NCBI GenBank assembly: GCA_023548195.1
Contig: JAJHZJ010000414.1
Location: forward strand, 854,501 to 918,500
Length of the DNA: 64,000 nucleotides
DNA from: Bettongia penicillata ogilbyi
Taxonomy: Eukaryota > Chordata > Mammalia > Diprotodontia > Potoroidae
Reading direction: 5' to 3'
Shown here piece after piece: positions 40,425 to 50,520 of this stretch (positions are counted from its first letter, which is position 1; each line of letters starts with the position of its first letter). Made by a program: the position numbers and the translations under genes. A model generated the notes under the pieces. The model made no database searches. It had not been told where the DNA came from and worked only from the letters and a program-made list of their open reading frames with translations.

Positions 40425-41441
40425 TCAGAAAAAGCAGCCTTAACATCTCTGTGGGTAGAGATGGGATGCATGTAACACCTGGAAAAATTTCAAATTCATA
40501 CCAGTGTATTAGGAGGGATAGTGTGGGGAGAAAAGAGCCTTCTGAGAAGACCCAAGGGGAATGGGCTGACTGGCAGAGAGAGCGAGGCTTTTAATCTGGT
40601 GCTGTGAATAGTTTTAGAAAATCACTCCTCCACAGAGATTCTAACCACCAGGCTTACATTAGCCACACTCCCCAAAGGGCCTCCTTTCCCTGCCTTCTGC
40701 TCAAAGTGCCATCTTCCATAGCAGACACGCTGAATACCTCTGTTTCCCTGTCCCTACTCACCCCCTCGGCTCCACCCAAAGAAGGAATAATGAGGGAAAT
40801 GGAAAGTATATTAACTATCTGTCATCCCCAATCTGTTTTCTGTTGTGTCTACCTGAATTCCCTTAACCCCACACCAAATTCTGGGACTCATACATTTGCC
40901 TCTGTCCAGCTTTATGGTCCCACCAGCTTCAGTACCACTTGCTCAAGTCTGCTGTTTTGTGACTGGGGATGGGGAGAATCAGTCCCATCTGGCAGGGCTT
41001 GGGAGCCAGGCAGAGCCTCCAGGGGACCCTTCTCTCTTGGGAAGGAGCTGGGCCCTCAGTCTCTAGGGTAGCTGTGGTAAAAGGCAGAGCTGCCTGTCCT
41101 GAAAGCTCCAATAATTTTACTGTTTCCCGTTTCATAGTAAAGATTTCATCATAATGAGATAATGTCTGTGCTCCACCCAAAGAGACTGGGACAGAGACAT
41201 CAAGTAATATGATTTTCACAAAAACAACAACAAAAATAATAATAATGCCTCTCCCCATGACAAAGAGTGCCAGGAAATCTGCTGGCTGGCTCCGGTCCAC
41301 ATGTGTAGCTGGTATACCAGGGACGGGTGTGGTAGAACTCTTGGTTGAAGTCAGTGGGTTCTCAAATGTTTTTGTGACTCGACCATCTCCACACCCCGCA
41401 ACTCCTCCATCAGATTAACAGCCTGGAGTTTGCCTTCTTTT
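40425..41441. other. Repeat-poor island containing the longest open frame
   Basis: About 1 kb with no recognised repeat. The frame 40604-41071 (+, 155 codons) is the longest here; it overlaps a 123-codon frame on the other strand and shows no domain, signal peptide or clear splice context, so it is probably chance in locally stop-poor DNA. The part 41095-41240 ('ctccaataattttactgttt', 'aaagatttcatcataatgag') looks like conserved non-coding DNA. Confidence 0.3.
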
Positions 41442-41451
41442 AAAAATAACT
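41442..41451. repeat. Target-site duplication, left copy, of L1
   Basis: 'aaaaataact' recurs at 45565-45574, directly after the L1 3' A-rich end. Confidence 0.8.
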
Positions 41452-42165
41452 CTGGGACTTCCCGGAGCCAAGATGGCAGAGTAAGCAGTAAATTGCCATA
41501 ACTCTTCCATTTTCATCTCCAAACAACCATAGACAGCTCCCCAAAACAAATCCTGGAACAGCAGAACCAGCAAAAAGACAAGGTGAAACAATTTTGTAGC
41601 CCAAGAAACTTAAAAGATAAGTGAGAAAGGTCTGTCTCACTTGGGTAAAAGAGAACATAGTCCTGGACAGGAACTAGCAGCAAATCCCACCTTAGCAAAC
41701 CAGCAGGAGATACTGAGCCCCAGTGCAATGGAGCAGGCAGATGCCAACCCCCTATGTGCCTCAACATAGCCAAGGGAAAGGGCAGACTCCAACTTCAGCA
41801 TTGCCATGGGCAAACAGATAGCCTTCAGTCATTAGTCTGTCATATTCTTCAGTGTTTCCCCAGGGAAATGCAGAAACATCCTACCAGCCTCAGCACACAC
41901 CAGACACCACTGCTGGGACCCTGACTCAGCACCAGGTAAGCTGCCACATTCCTACAGCCTCTAGCATCACTAGCTACCCCACCCCCATCTGACCCCTTCA
42001 GTGCAGCACCAGACACGAGGTACCCCATCAGCCTCAGGGCAACATCAGTGCAGCGCCAGGTAACAGCCAGGACCTGTAGCCCCTGGCACAGGAAGCCTGA
42101 GGCAGTTCTCCTTCCATCCCAGGAGCAGAGCTCAAATTTGAAAGAAAGAAAAAAGGCCAAAAAAA
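41452..42165 (+). promoter_or_regulatory. L1 5' UTR, former internal promoter region
   Basis: It begins 'tgggacttcccggagccaag' and runs about 710 bp of C/A-rich DNA ('tcagcctcagggcaacatca') to the ORF1 start. In L1s this part drives transcription; whether this copy is active is unknown and unlikely. Confidence 0.75.
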
Positions 42166-43173
42166 ATGAGCCGAAAACAACAGCAAAAAGAATCTGACCA
42201 TAGAAAGTGATTATGGTGACAGGGAAGATCAAGACACAAAATCAGAAGAGGACAACGGACAACCTATGAGCAAACCCCAAAGAAAAGCAGGAAGTGATCT
42301 CATGCGCCAAAAGAATTCATGGAAGAGCTCAAAAAGGAGCTTTAAAATCATATAAGAGAGGTAGAAGAAAAATGAGAGTTATTCATGAGAATAAGGGGGA
42401 AAGAGTCAACAGCTTGGAAAAAGAAAACAACTGCTTAAAAAGTAGAATTGGCCAAATGGAAAAGTACGCACAAAAGTTAACTGAGGAAAGTAACTCCCTA
42501 AAAGTTAGAATTAGGCAAGTAGAAGCTAATGACTATATGAGACATCAAGAATTAATCAAATAAATTCAAAAGAACGAAAAAAATAGAATAAAATGTAAAA
42601 TACCTCATTGGAAAAACAGCTAACCTGAAAAATAGATCTAGGAAAGACAATATCAGAATCATTGGACTACCTGAAAGCCATAATCAGAAGAAGGACCTGC
42701 AGAGCATCTTTCAAGAAATTAGTAAGGAACATTGCCCTAAAATCCTGGAACCAGAGGGCAAAACAGTCATTGAAAGATTCCCCCAATCACGTCAGGAAAG
42801 AGATCCCAAAATAAAAAAAAAACAAGAAACATTATAGCCAAATTACAGAACTATCAGGTCAAGGAAAAAGTACTGCAAGTGGTCCTAAAGTAACAATTCA
42901 AATATCAGGGAGCTACAATCACAATTACATAGGACTTAGCAGTTATACATTAAAGGCTTGGAGGTCATGGAACATGATATTCCAGAAGGCAAAGGAGCTA
43001 GGACTCCAATCAAGAAACCCCTGCCTGTTTCAATTAAGCATAATACTTCAGGGGGAAAATGGCCATTCAATGAAATGGAAGGATTTCAAGCTTTCATAAG
43101 AAGACCAGAATCAAACCAAAAAAATTTATCTCCAATATCAAGACCCAAGGGAAGCCTAAAAAATGTAAAATAG
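42166..43173 (+). pseudogene. L1 ORF1 remnant (RNA-binding chaperone protein)
   Basis: The span of 1008 bp (336 codons) equals a normal L1 ORF1. The start is 'MSRKQQQKESDHRK' followed by a stop at codon 15. A coiled-coil stretch with spaced leucines ('VNSLEKENNCLKSRIGQMEK', 42396-42455) lies in a shifted frame (open 42294-42563). The RNA-binding domain follows, with 'NIRIIGLPES' near 42649-42678, and the C-terminal part returns to the first frame (open 42958-43173, 'KWPFNEMEGFQAF'). So at least two compensating frameshifts and several stops have accumulated. The working protein trimerises and coats L1 RNA; this copy cannot. Confidence 0.88.
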
Positions 43174-44026
43174 AAAAAGAAAACATGAGGGATTAAATGG
43201 AGCTGAATTGTTTACATCCCTACATGGAAAGGTGATACTTAGAATTCTTTAAAATTGTACCACTAATAGCATAGCTAGAAGGAATATACATAGAGGGTAT
43301 GGGTATAAGGTGAACTTGAGGGAAATGATATAAAAAATAATGAAGGGATAAGAAAAAGTGTGCAAAAGAAAGGGAGAAGTAGAATGGGGTAAATTATTTC
43401 ACATGATGAGGCATAAAAAACCTATTACGGTGGAGGGAAAGATGGGGGGCAATGAGCATCACTTGAACCTTACTCTTGTCAGTATTGACTCAAAGAGGAT
43501 AAAATATATGCAAATCAGTTGACTATAGAAATCTATCTTACCCAATAGAAAAGTGGAAGAGGAAGAGATTTAAGTAAGAGGGAAGGGGACTGAGAGAAGA
43601 GAGGACAAATCAGGGGAAGTGGTAGACAAAAGCAAAACCCTGTTGAGTAAAGAAAGGGGGAAAAGAGAGAGGAGGAAAAATGTGTTTGTCCTTCATTGCT
43701 GAAGAAGACCATACCAACAGAGAAATGATGATATGACTTTCACTTGACTTTGTTTTGAGTGAGGGCTGTGCAGGTCACCAGCTTCACTTCTCCTCCAGAG
43801 CCACCTGAATCCAATGACCAGATATTCATCAGGATGACTGGAGATGACCCAAGATGAGGTAATTGGGGTTAAGTGACTTGCCCAAGATCACACAGCTAGT
43901 GAGTGACAAGTGTCTGAGGTGAGATTTGAACTCAGGTCCTCCTGACTCCTGCACTGGTGCTCTAGCCACTGCACCACCTAGCTGCCCAGGAGGAAAAATA
44001 GGATAGAAGAAAATACCCAGTTAGTA
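43174..44026 (+). other. L1 inter-ORF spacer with SINE insertion
   Basis: Excluding the 306-bp SINE and its duplication, about 535 bp of A- and G-rich DNA separates ORF1 from ORF2. This is much longer than the 63-bp spacer of human L1. It is rich in 'gaaagggagaagtag' type words and has no long frame. Confidence 0.65.
43682..43987 (-). mobile_element. Composite marsupial SINE (tRNA head plus MAR module), full length with perfect duplication
   Basis: On the minus strand it starts with a tRNA-like head 'gggcagctaggtggtgcagt' with a B-box-like 'gagttcaaatctcacc', passes the core 'gggcaagtcacttaacccca', and ends in a ~170-bp module also found at 8565-8740. A perfect 12-bp duplication 'aggaggaaaaat' (43670-43681 and 43988-43999) fixes both ends. 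It is inserted antisense in the L1 spacer. Confidence 0.95.
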
Positions 44027-44387
44027 ATCATAACTATGAATGTGAATGGGATGAACTCCTCCATAAAATGGAAGTGGATAGTAGGGTGAACTAAAAGTCA
44101 GAATCCTACAATATGGTGTTTCCAAAAAACACATTTGAAGCAGAGAAACACGATAAGGGGCTGGAGCACAATCTGTTATGCTTCAGCTGAAGTAAAAAAA
44201 GCAGGGGTAGCAATCATGATGTCAGACAAAGCAAAAGCAAAAATATATCTAATTAAAAGAGATAAAAGAAGGAAACTACATCTTACTAAAAGGCATCATA
44301 GACAATGAAGCAATATCAGTACTAAACGTATATGCACCAAGTGGTATAGCATCCAAATTCTTAAAGGAAAAGTTAGATAAGTTCCAG
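44027..44387 (+). pseudogene. L1 ORF2 endonuclease remnant
   Basis: 'MNVNGMNSS' (44036 on) is the start of the L1 endonuclease, followed by blocks matching 'KKAGVAIM..SDKAKAK' (44200-44240) and 'NEAISVLNVYAPSGIASKF' (44305-44361). A stop precedes the 'QNPTIWCF'-like block. The sequence stops matching the endonuclease at about 44387, about 120 residues into ORF2, before the catalytic C-terminal half. Confidence 0.85.
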
Positions 44388-45190
44388 GTTCATGACCAAA
44401 CAGGAGTTAGAGAGCATGACAAAAAGTAAAATAAATAAATTTGATTATATTAAATTTAAAAGTTTTTGCACAAATAATACCAATGCAACCAAGATTAGAA
44501 GGAAAACAGAAAACTAGGGAAAATCTTTATAGCAAGTGTTAGGCAAAGGAATACATAGAGAACTGAGTCAAATTTGTAAGAATACAAGCCATTCCCCAAT
44601 TGAAAAATAGTCAAAGGATATGAACAGGCAGTTTTCAGATGAAGAAATCAAAGCTATTTATAAACATATGAAGAAATCCCCTAAATCACTTTTGATTAGA
44701 GAAATGCAAATTAAAACAACTCTGAGGTACCACCTCATACCTGTCAGATTGGCTAATATGACAAAAAACGGAAAATGATAAATGTTGGAGAAAATGAGGG
44801 AAAATTGAGACACTAATGAAATGTTGGTGGAGTTATGAACTGATCCAAACATTCTAGAGAACAATTTGAAACTATGCCTAAAGGGCAACCAAACTGTGTG
44901 TATGTAGCCTTTGATCTAGCAATACCACTGCTAGTTCTGTATCCCAGAAAGATCATAAAAAAGGGAAAAGGACCTACATATGCAAAAATATTGATAGCAG
45001 TCCTTTTCACGATGGCAAAATATTGGAAAATGAGGGAATGCTCATCAATTGGGAAATAGCTGAACATGTGATGGAATACTGTTGTGCAATGAGAAATGTT
45101 TAACAGGCAGATTTCAGAAAAACCTGGAAAGATTTGTACAAACTGATGCAAAGTGAAATGAGCAGAACCAGGAAAACATTGTTCACAGTA
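44388..45190 (+). pseudogene. L1 ORF2 C-terminal remnant
   Basis: It starts with 'HDQTGVREHDKK' and continues through 'FDYIKFKSFCTNNTNATKIR', 'REMQIKTTLRYHLIPVRLA' (44699-44757) and the cysteine region 'DKCWRK' (44780 on), then 'LIAVLFTMAKYWKMRECSS'. This equals roughly the last 270 residues of ORF2. Stops interrupt it. The join to 44387 removes the reverse transcriptase, presumably by a deletion of about 2.6 kb relative to full L1. Confidence 0.88.
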
Positions 45191-45564
45191 TCAGCAACAT
45201 TGTATGATGATCCACTATGAATGACTCAGCCCTTATCAACACAAGAGAAGTACAAAGAACTCACAATGGAAAATGCTATCCATATCCAGATAAAGAACTG
45301 ATGGACTCCGAATGCAAATTGAAGCATACTTTTTCCCACTTAGTTTATTCATTTTCATGGTTTTTTTCCTTTTGATGCTTCTTCTTTCACAACTATGACT
45401 AATATGGAAATATGTTTTACATGATAGCACATGGATAACCTATATCAAATTGACTACCATTTTAGGAAGAGGGGAGAGAGAAAAATTTGGAACTCAGTCT
45501 TGTAAAAATGAATGCTAAAAATTGTCTTGACATGGAATTGGGAAAAAGTAAAATACTATTTAAA
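45191..45564 (+). other. L1 3' UTR and A-rich end
   Basis: 'catccagataaagaactga', 'gaatgcaaattgaagcatac', 'gaaatatgttttacatgata', 'tttggaactcagtcttgtaa', ending in an A-rich stretch before the duplication. It matches the fragment at 14376-14752. Confidence 0.85.
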
Positions 45565-45820
45565 AAAAATAACTGCTACCCAACTATTTGTTAATCAGAA
45601 CTTACTTTGTTGTAGATTGCACAGCCTGGAAGAGCAAGAATTTGGGGGGGATTTTTTTGGAAAGGGTGAGAGACAGGAAGGGGTGGAGACTAGCTTTATC
45701 TGTGGGGGGCCACATAGCCCCCCACCCCAATGAATACAAATACAATATATATCTTGGTACCATTCCAGGAGCAAGTGGCAGATTCTGTGACAAGTGCTCT
45801 ACCACATTTATCAAGACAAC
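45565..45820. other. Unassigned interval with G-rich stretch
   Basis: 'tttggggggga' and 'tgtggggggccacatagccc' mark G-runs. No repeat or gene recognised. Confidence 0.35.
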
Positions 45821-45987
45821 ATAATAGAGCAAATTGTACGCAAGACCTTGGTTCAAATTCCATATCAGACATTTAGTAGTTGGGTTACCCTGGACAACTT
45901 ATTTAACTTTGGTCAGTCACAATTACTTTTATCTGTAAAATGGAATGAATAATGGCATTTACTTCAGGGTAGTTGTGAGATAATGTA
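45821..45987 (+). mobile_element. MIR element
   Basis: 'ccttggttcaaattccatat', 'gttgggttaccctggacaac', 'tttatctgtaaaatggaatg', 'gtagttgtgagataatgta'. The MITE begins directly after. Confidence 0.7.
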
Positions 45988-46333
45988 CAGTTCTCCCTTC
46001 CACCCTGACTTCCCCCATTGTGGTTTCAAGATATCATGGGTTGGCATAAGAAATTAAATGGGTATTTTTGGGGAGTTCTACAGAAACCACAGATGACATG
46101 CGAAGGCCAACAGATGACACAGAAAAAGTTTAGTAACTCAGAAATGCATAAAATATATGTATAGTTTTGTATAATAGGAACATATTTTATCTTTAATGCC
46201 ATAACAATTCAGATTTCTTCTTTGGTATAAAGGAAGAGCCAAAAAGTTTTATGTAGATTTTCCAGATCCTGGCAGGGGTGGGGGGTGAGGAACAAGCTGT
46301 ACTCCTAACCCTTTGTTGTGGAAGGGATAACTG
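45988..46333. mobile_element. Tc1/mariner-class (pogo/Tigger-like) MITE, copy 2
   Basis: A 346-bp element with ends 'cagttctcccttcca' and inverted 'cagttatcccttcca' (14 of 15) flanked by TA (45986-45987, 46334-46335). The body matches 29318-29643 along its full length in the same orientation ('gacatgcgaaggccaacaga', 'acatattttatctttaatgc'). It has 20 extra bases, mostly around 46265-46300. Confidence 0.93.
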
Positions 46334-46364
46334 TACATAGATTTGCAAACCTTAAATTGCTATA

Positions 46365-46556
46365 TAGATGAGGGTTGTTGTCATTTAGATCTCTTATCTT
46401 CCTCCATCCCAACCCTAACCCCAGCGGGGAGGTCACCACACAGTAGGAAATTTCTTGAAGTCTCTGTTTTGTTTCTTTCTTCCTATCTCAGTCTAACACA
46501 GTGTTTGGCACATAGTAGGTGCTTAATAAATGTTTGTTGGTTTGTTGAATGAATGA
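46365..46556 (+). mobile_element. L2 LINE 3' end
   Basis: 'cacagtgtttggcacatagt', 'aggtgcttaataaatgtttg', 'ttgaatgaatga'. The upstream part is diverged. Confidence 0.75.
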
Positions 46557-47404
46557 TTGCATGAATCATGTTGAGAACTCTATCACCCTTTCTTCCAGAA
46601 ATCCCCTTCTCCTCTTCCTTTTCTGCTTCCTCCTCTCTCCTTCCCTTCATATTTCAAGCCTATTTGTTTGCGGACCTTGTCCTGGACCCTTCCCCATCTT
46701 TGACTGGGAGGGCAGATGTCACAGCTGTCTCTTCCTTAGCACCCTTCCAGCCCTCAAGTCCTCAGGATCTTGATAGATTGGAACAAGCTACCGTATTTGG
46801 GTCTGGATTGTGCTTTCTTTCTCAGCAGTTATTTCCTAGAGGGGAAACCAGAATTCTGAAGATCTGGTTTGTAAATTCCAAAGATGAGTAAGCTGAAAGT
46901 GGAGGAGTATAGTGAGAGAACTGAGCGACCCAGTGGTTTACAGGTTGGGGTCTGGTATTAGGACTGGGTCAATGTGACTCTTCTGACACCTGTAGAGAGG
47001 GGTGAGACTCTGGGCCTTTACAAGAGCATAGGCAGGAAAGCCTGCGTATCCCAGAGCCAGTGACTGAGCCAAAAGGGAAGGAGTGCAGTGGGATGTGCTG
47101 GTGAAATCATTTGACACACCGTATGATGGCAGATACCTCATTCTTGCTCCTACGCCTTCCCTCCCTTCTCCTTTGCTTCCCATTCCTACCGTCCCACCCT
47201 TCTTTCTGGTGCTTGTAGTCACATCTCACAAGTCAAATGGAAGCAGAGACGGGAGATTAATTGCCAAGTAATTTGAGCCAGAGTGGGCTTTTGGCCTGAA
47301 TTTCTGTTTCTCCTCTCCTGTCTCCTAGAGTGTGTAACCGAAGTCCCTGGGGTCTGAAAGTGAACTCTGCGTCTACGAGTCTCCTTATTAAATCTCTCAG
47401 TTAA
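46557..47404. other. Unassigned interval
   Basis: About 850 bp, GC-richer than average. Frames of 107 codons (46568-46891, +) and 94 codons (46938-47222, -) show no domain. No repeat recognised. Confidence 0.35.
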
Positions 47405-47615
47405 GGGAGGCTGCATAGTACAATGGAAAGAGCCTGGGTTTGAAGTCTGATGATACCAGCTCAAATCCTACCACTGCCACTTCTGAGCTGTGTGACCTTG
47501 GAAAAGTCACATCATTTCTCTGTCTCCTTTTCTTGACCTGTAAAATGAGGGGATTGGATCAAATGGCCTCTTAAGGTAGTTTCTATGATCTAAGGTCATT
47601 TCTAAGGGTCTATGA
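47405..47615 (+). mobile_element. MIR3 element
   Basis: 'gaggctgcatagtacaatgg', 'gctgtgtgaccttggaaaag', 'gtaaaatgaggggattggat', 'caaatggcctcttaaggtag'. Confidence 0.82.
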
Positions 47616-47744
47616 TCCTTTATAATCACCTGTAGTCATTTTAGTTGTGTCCAAGTTTTTGTGTATGTTAGAGGGATGAAGGAGGTGAGATAGAAGTAGA
47701 TGCTACGTGGATCACTGAACAGACTACCACATTTGGCATTCATT

Positions 47745-47965
47745 CACTGAGTGAACATTTATTAAGCCTCTGTGCTGCTTGATAAACTATGCATATTCAA
47801 CCAATCAATAAACATTTAGTAAGCACTTAATGTATGCTGAGCATTGTATTAATCAACAAGTGCCTATTATGTGTCAGACTCTGTGCTGGGCATTGGAAAT
47901 ACAAAAGCAAAAATGAGAGTTCCTACCTTCTGGGAACTTAACCTATTATAGCATTCGGAGAAGAT
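47745..47965 (-). mobile_element. L2 LINE 3' ends, three successive starts (reverse sense)
   Basis: Three reversed L2 end signals follow one another: 'gaacatttattaagcc' (47753), 'aataaacatttagtaagcac' (47807) and 'caagtgcctattatgtgtca' (47858). The last continues into 'ggcattggaaatacaaaagc' and 'gttcctaccttctgggaact'. Confidence 0.7.
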
Positions 47966-48230
47966 ATTATCATCAGGAGGAAGCGTCTCTTCCATGAGAC
48001 CTGGAGCAAAATTGGGAGAGTGGTATCACTGGACTGGATATCTTGTGCGGTCACATCTACTCTTGGTCCCTATGAATGTTAGCTACAAAAGAACTTCTAT
48101 GTGGATAATATACATTGATTCTAGATAGGATTAGGTACTAGGCCTATGATGTTATCGATATTAGGAACTATCAGTGTAAAACTTTTTCTACCAAAGCAGA
48201 CAAGTCAGAACCTCCTTGACAATTTTTGGC
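47966..48230. other. Unassigned interval
   Basis: Possibly more L2, but too diverged to call. Confidence 0.3.
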
Positions 48231-48234
48231 CTTA

Positions 48235-48352
48235 GAATCTTGAAGAGTACATAGAGATTAGATGACTTGCCAAGGTCACACAATTATATGTCAGAGATGG
48301 AACTTGAACCCAAGTCTTGCTGACTGACTCTCAGAGTTCACTACTGTACACT
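48235..48352 (-). mobile_element. MIR fragment
   Basis: 'gatgacttgccaaggtcaca', 'agagatggaacttgaaccca', 'actctcagagttcactactg'. Confidence 0.7.
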
Positions 48353-48984
48353 AATCTTAATGAATGACCTTTTAATCAATTAATTAATGACTTTAATGAA
48401 TAAATTAATTTAATTAATAATAAACAATGACGTTTTCCCCATCTTCCCCATTAGATTGGCATCTCCATTGACACTGGGCTCTCTCTTATTCTCTAACCTT
48501 AATGGTTCCAAAGATATTTAATGACAGTAGTTGGTGCTTCAGAAAAAACAGGTCTCACTCTCATCATAGGCAACCTATTAGGGCCCAGGAGTGAATTGGA
48601 AACAAGGATTGTGGGGAGCAGCAGTGATCTGAACCTCTGGATTTGTTTATTTTGTCTGAGGCCCCCTACAGCTCTGAGGTGTTGTGAGTTGTCCTGGCTT
48701 TATGGGACTTCTAAATTGCTGGAGAGATAGGAAGTAAGGAAAAGTGAGGATGGGATGGCATTTTCAATCCTTTTTGTGGATGTGGTAGAATTCAGGCAGA
48801 GAAGAAGAAAGTCATGGAATTGAGGCAAGCAGGGCCCTGTTGGAGATGTGCTATCCTGCTCCCTGGTCCTGATTCCTTTTACCCACTTGACCTGGAGGCG
48901 GTGGAAAAGGAAGTACCTACTCCATGACTTTCACCTGAGGAGGGCAGAAGCCAATTATGCTGCCTACATTTAATGTCAAGGAGT
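48353..48984. other. Unassigned interval
   Basis: AT-rich at 48360-48430 ('taattaatgactttaatgaa'), then about 550 bp without recognised features. One 69-codon frame, no domain. Confidence 0.35.
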
Positions 48985-49150
48985 CAGGGTTTTTTAATGG
49001 AAAGAACACTAGTTTTGCAGTGAGAATCACTCCCCATGTGTCTTGGGGCATGTCACTTAGCTCCCCTGGGCCTTAGTTTCCTCTTGTATAAAATAAGAGA
49101 GATGAAGTAGAAGACCTTTCCAACTCTAGATCCATAATCCCATAAGTAAT
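48985..49150 (+). mobile_element. MIR3 element
   Basis: 'taatggaaagaacactagtt', 'tcttggggcatgtcacttag', 'cctgggccttagtttcctct', 'acctttccaactctagatcc'. Confidence 0.78.
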
Positions 49151-49456
49151 GATGTTAGGTCTTGAAAGAGACTTATTAGGGCAGATGTGGACATAATCCA
49201 CCCTAGTTTCAGAAGAGGGGAAGGTATGTGTTTAATAGTATATATCTGTCTTCCTATGGGTTATTTATGTATAATTGAACATATATGGTAATGTCATAAA
49301 TCTCGCTGAGAGAATTATCCCATTTGCTTTTTCTTTAATCCCGTATATGAAGGGAAAAGTTTTTCTTCTCTATTTATCTCACTAGAGTGTTACCTCCTCA
49401 CCTCAACATAGCCCAGAGTTCCTGAGGGGTCCTGAAGAAGGCTTACCTACTCTAGC

Positions 49457-49502
49457 TTGGGGGGGGCTCCTGGGCCCGGGGGGAGGGGGAGAGGGGAGGA
49501 AG
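49457..49502 (+). other. G-run cluster
   Basis: Runs of 8, 3, 6, 5 and 4 G within 46 bp, around 'gggcccgggg'. A strong G-quadruplex candidate on the plus strand; it is bounded by ordinary repeat DNA. Confidence 0.7.
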
Positions 49503-49506
49503 GGTG

Positions 49507-49673
49507 TCATGTGGAAAGAACCTTGGATTGACTTCAGAGGACCTAGCTTCTGTTATATGCTGCTTAGGTGCCCCAGGGCTAATCACTTAACCTTCATCAC
49601 TGCCTCTGTTAAGTGTGGAGGTTGGATTGGATGGTCTTGGAGGTCTATTCTAGCTCTAAATTATTGAAAACCT
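49507..49673 (+). mobile_element. MIR3 element
   Basis: 'gtggaaagaaccttggattg', 'cagaggacctagcttctgtt', 'gttggattggatggtcttgg', 'aggtctattctagctctaaa'. Confidence 0.75.
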
Positions 49674-49674
49674 C

Positions 49675-49830
49675 TCAAATCCTGGCTCTGCCACTTCCTA
49701 CACATGTGACCTTGGGTAAATCATTTAAACGATTTGGGCTTTCTTATTTACTACCTGTGTGACCTTCAGCTCCTTGTTTCACCTTTCTGGGCATCAGTTG
49801 CCTCATGGTTAAATGAAGAAACTGACTCGT
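49675..49830 (+). mobile_element. MIR-type SINE, two overlapping cores
   Basis: 'ctcaaatcctggctctgcca' then 'cacatgtgaccttgggtaaa', followed by a second core 'cctgtgtgaccttcagctcc' and 'tgggcatcagttgcctcatg'. Confidence 0.65.
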
Positions 49831-50310
49831 TGGTCTCTGCTTCACTATTTACTTTGTTGCTGCCTGTTACGGACAACCGGACATTCCCATATGTCTTGCA
49901 ACTGAAGCCTTCCATATTTGTGTTTTGTGAGCTGCTCGAGAGCCTCCTTCCTTTTCTATTTCCCCAGCACATATTCATTCATTCTTTGTGGAACTTTCCA
50001 GCTTAAATAAATCTCTGAGATATGCTCTTAAATTTCCTGGGTCTAAGATAAAGGAATAAGAAGCTGTCATTGAGGACATGACCTTTTCTGGGGCACTTTG
50101 GAGAAGAATGTGGTCATATCAAACATGCCGATAACATTCTTCGCTTGGTGACAGGTTTGATGACTGTTTGTCCCCTAGAGGTTTCATGGTGATCATGTCA
50201 GAAATCTCCTCTCTATCTTCTCTACCAACAGATTTGTACTCAGTCCCAGACTCTACGTACCCCTTATGTTTTTGAAGCATTTGACATTGCAGTTGTTTGC
50301 CCTGCATTTT
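49831..50310. other. Unassigned interval
   Basis: About 480 bp, no recognised repeat. Frames up to 90 codons on both strands without domains. Confidence 0.35.
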
Positions 50311-50319
50311 CAAAGGGGA

Positions 50320-50520
50320 CCCATGGCATGAATTGTGTATGAACTGGATTTAAGTGAGGCAAAGCCACCCAAAGTCATCAGCCTCACTCTCTCTTTGGGA
50401 GTCATCAAGGTCCAGTGGCAACACAAAAGACTGACAATGGCCCAGGATGCAGTGGATGAGCTTGGTGCTTTTAATGTCTGACTAAGTTCTAAGTGATCCA
50501 CAGTGCCTTCCTAGTGGTAG
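50320..50520 (+). mobile_element. MAR-type SINE, degraded
   Basis: 'acccatggcatgaattgtgt', 'aagtcatcagcctcactctc', 'atcaaggtccagtggcaaca', 'aatggcccaggatgcagtgg' follow the MAR module seen at 8565-8868. Confidence 0.65.

Larger units (their letters stand above)
41452..45564 (+). mobile_element. L1 retrotransposon, 5'-complete but with most of ORF2 deleted
   Basis: The order is 5' UTR, ORF1 remnant, long inter-ORF spacer, ORF2 endonuclease start, then a jump to the ORF2 C-terminal end and 3' UTR. The 5' end 'cttcccggagccaagatggc' is the usual mammalian L1 start, so the insertion was full length at that side. A 10-bp duplication (41442-41451, 45565-45574) bounds it. The central ORF2, including the whole reverse transcriptase, is absent, and a SINE sits in the spacer. 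Both ORFs have stops and frameshifts, so it is dead. Confidence 0.92.

Noticed and set aside
40604..41071. Longest open frame, 155 codons on the plus strand
   Set aside because: No domain, signal peptide or splice context is visible, a 123-codon frame overlaps on the other strand, and the composition looks like stop-poor non-coding DNA.
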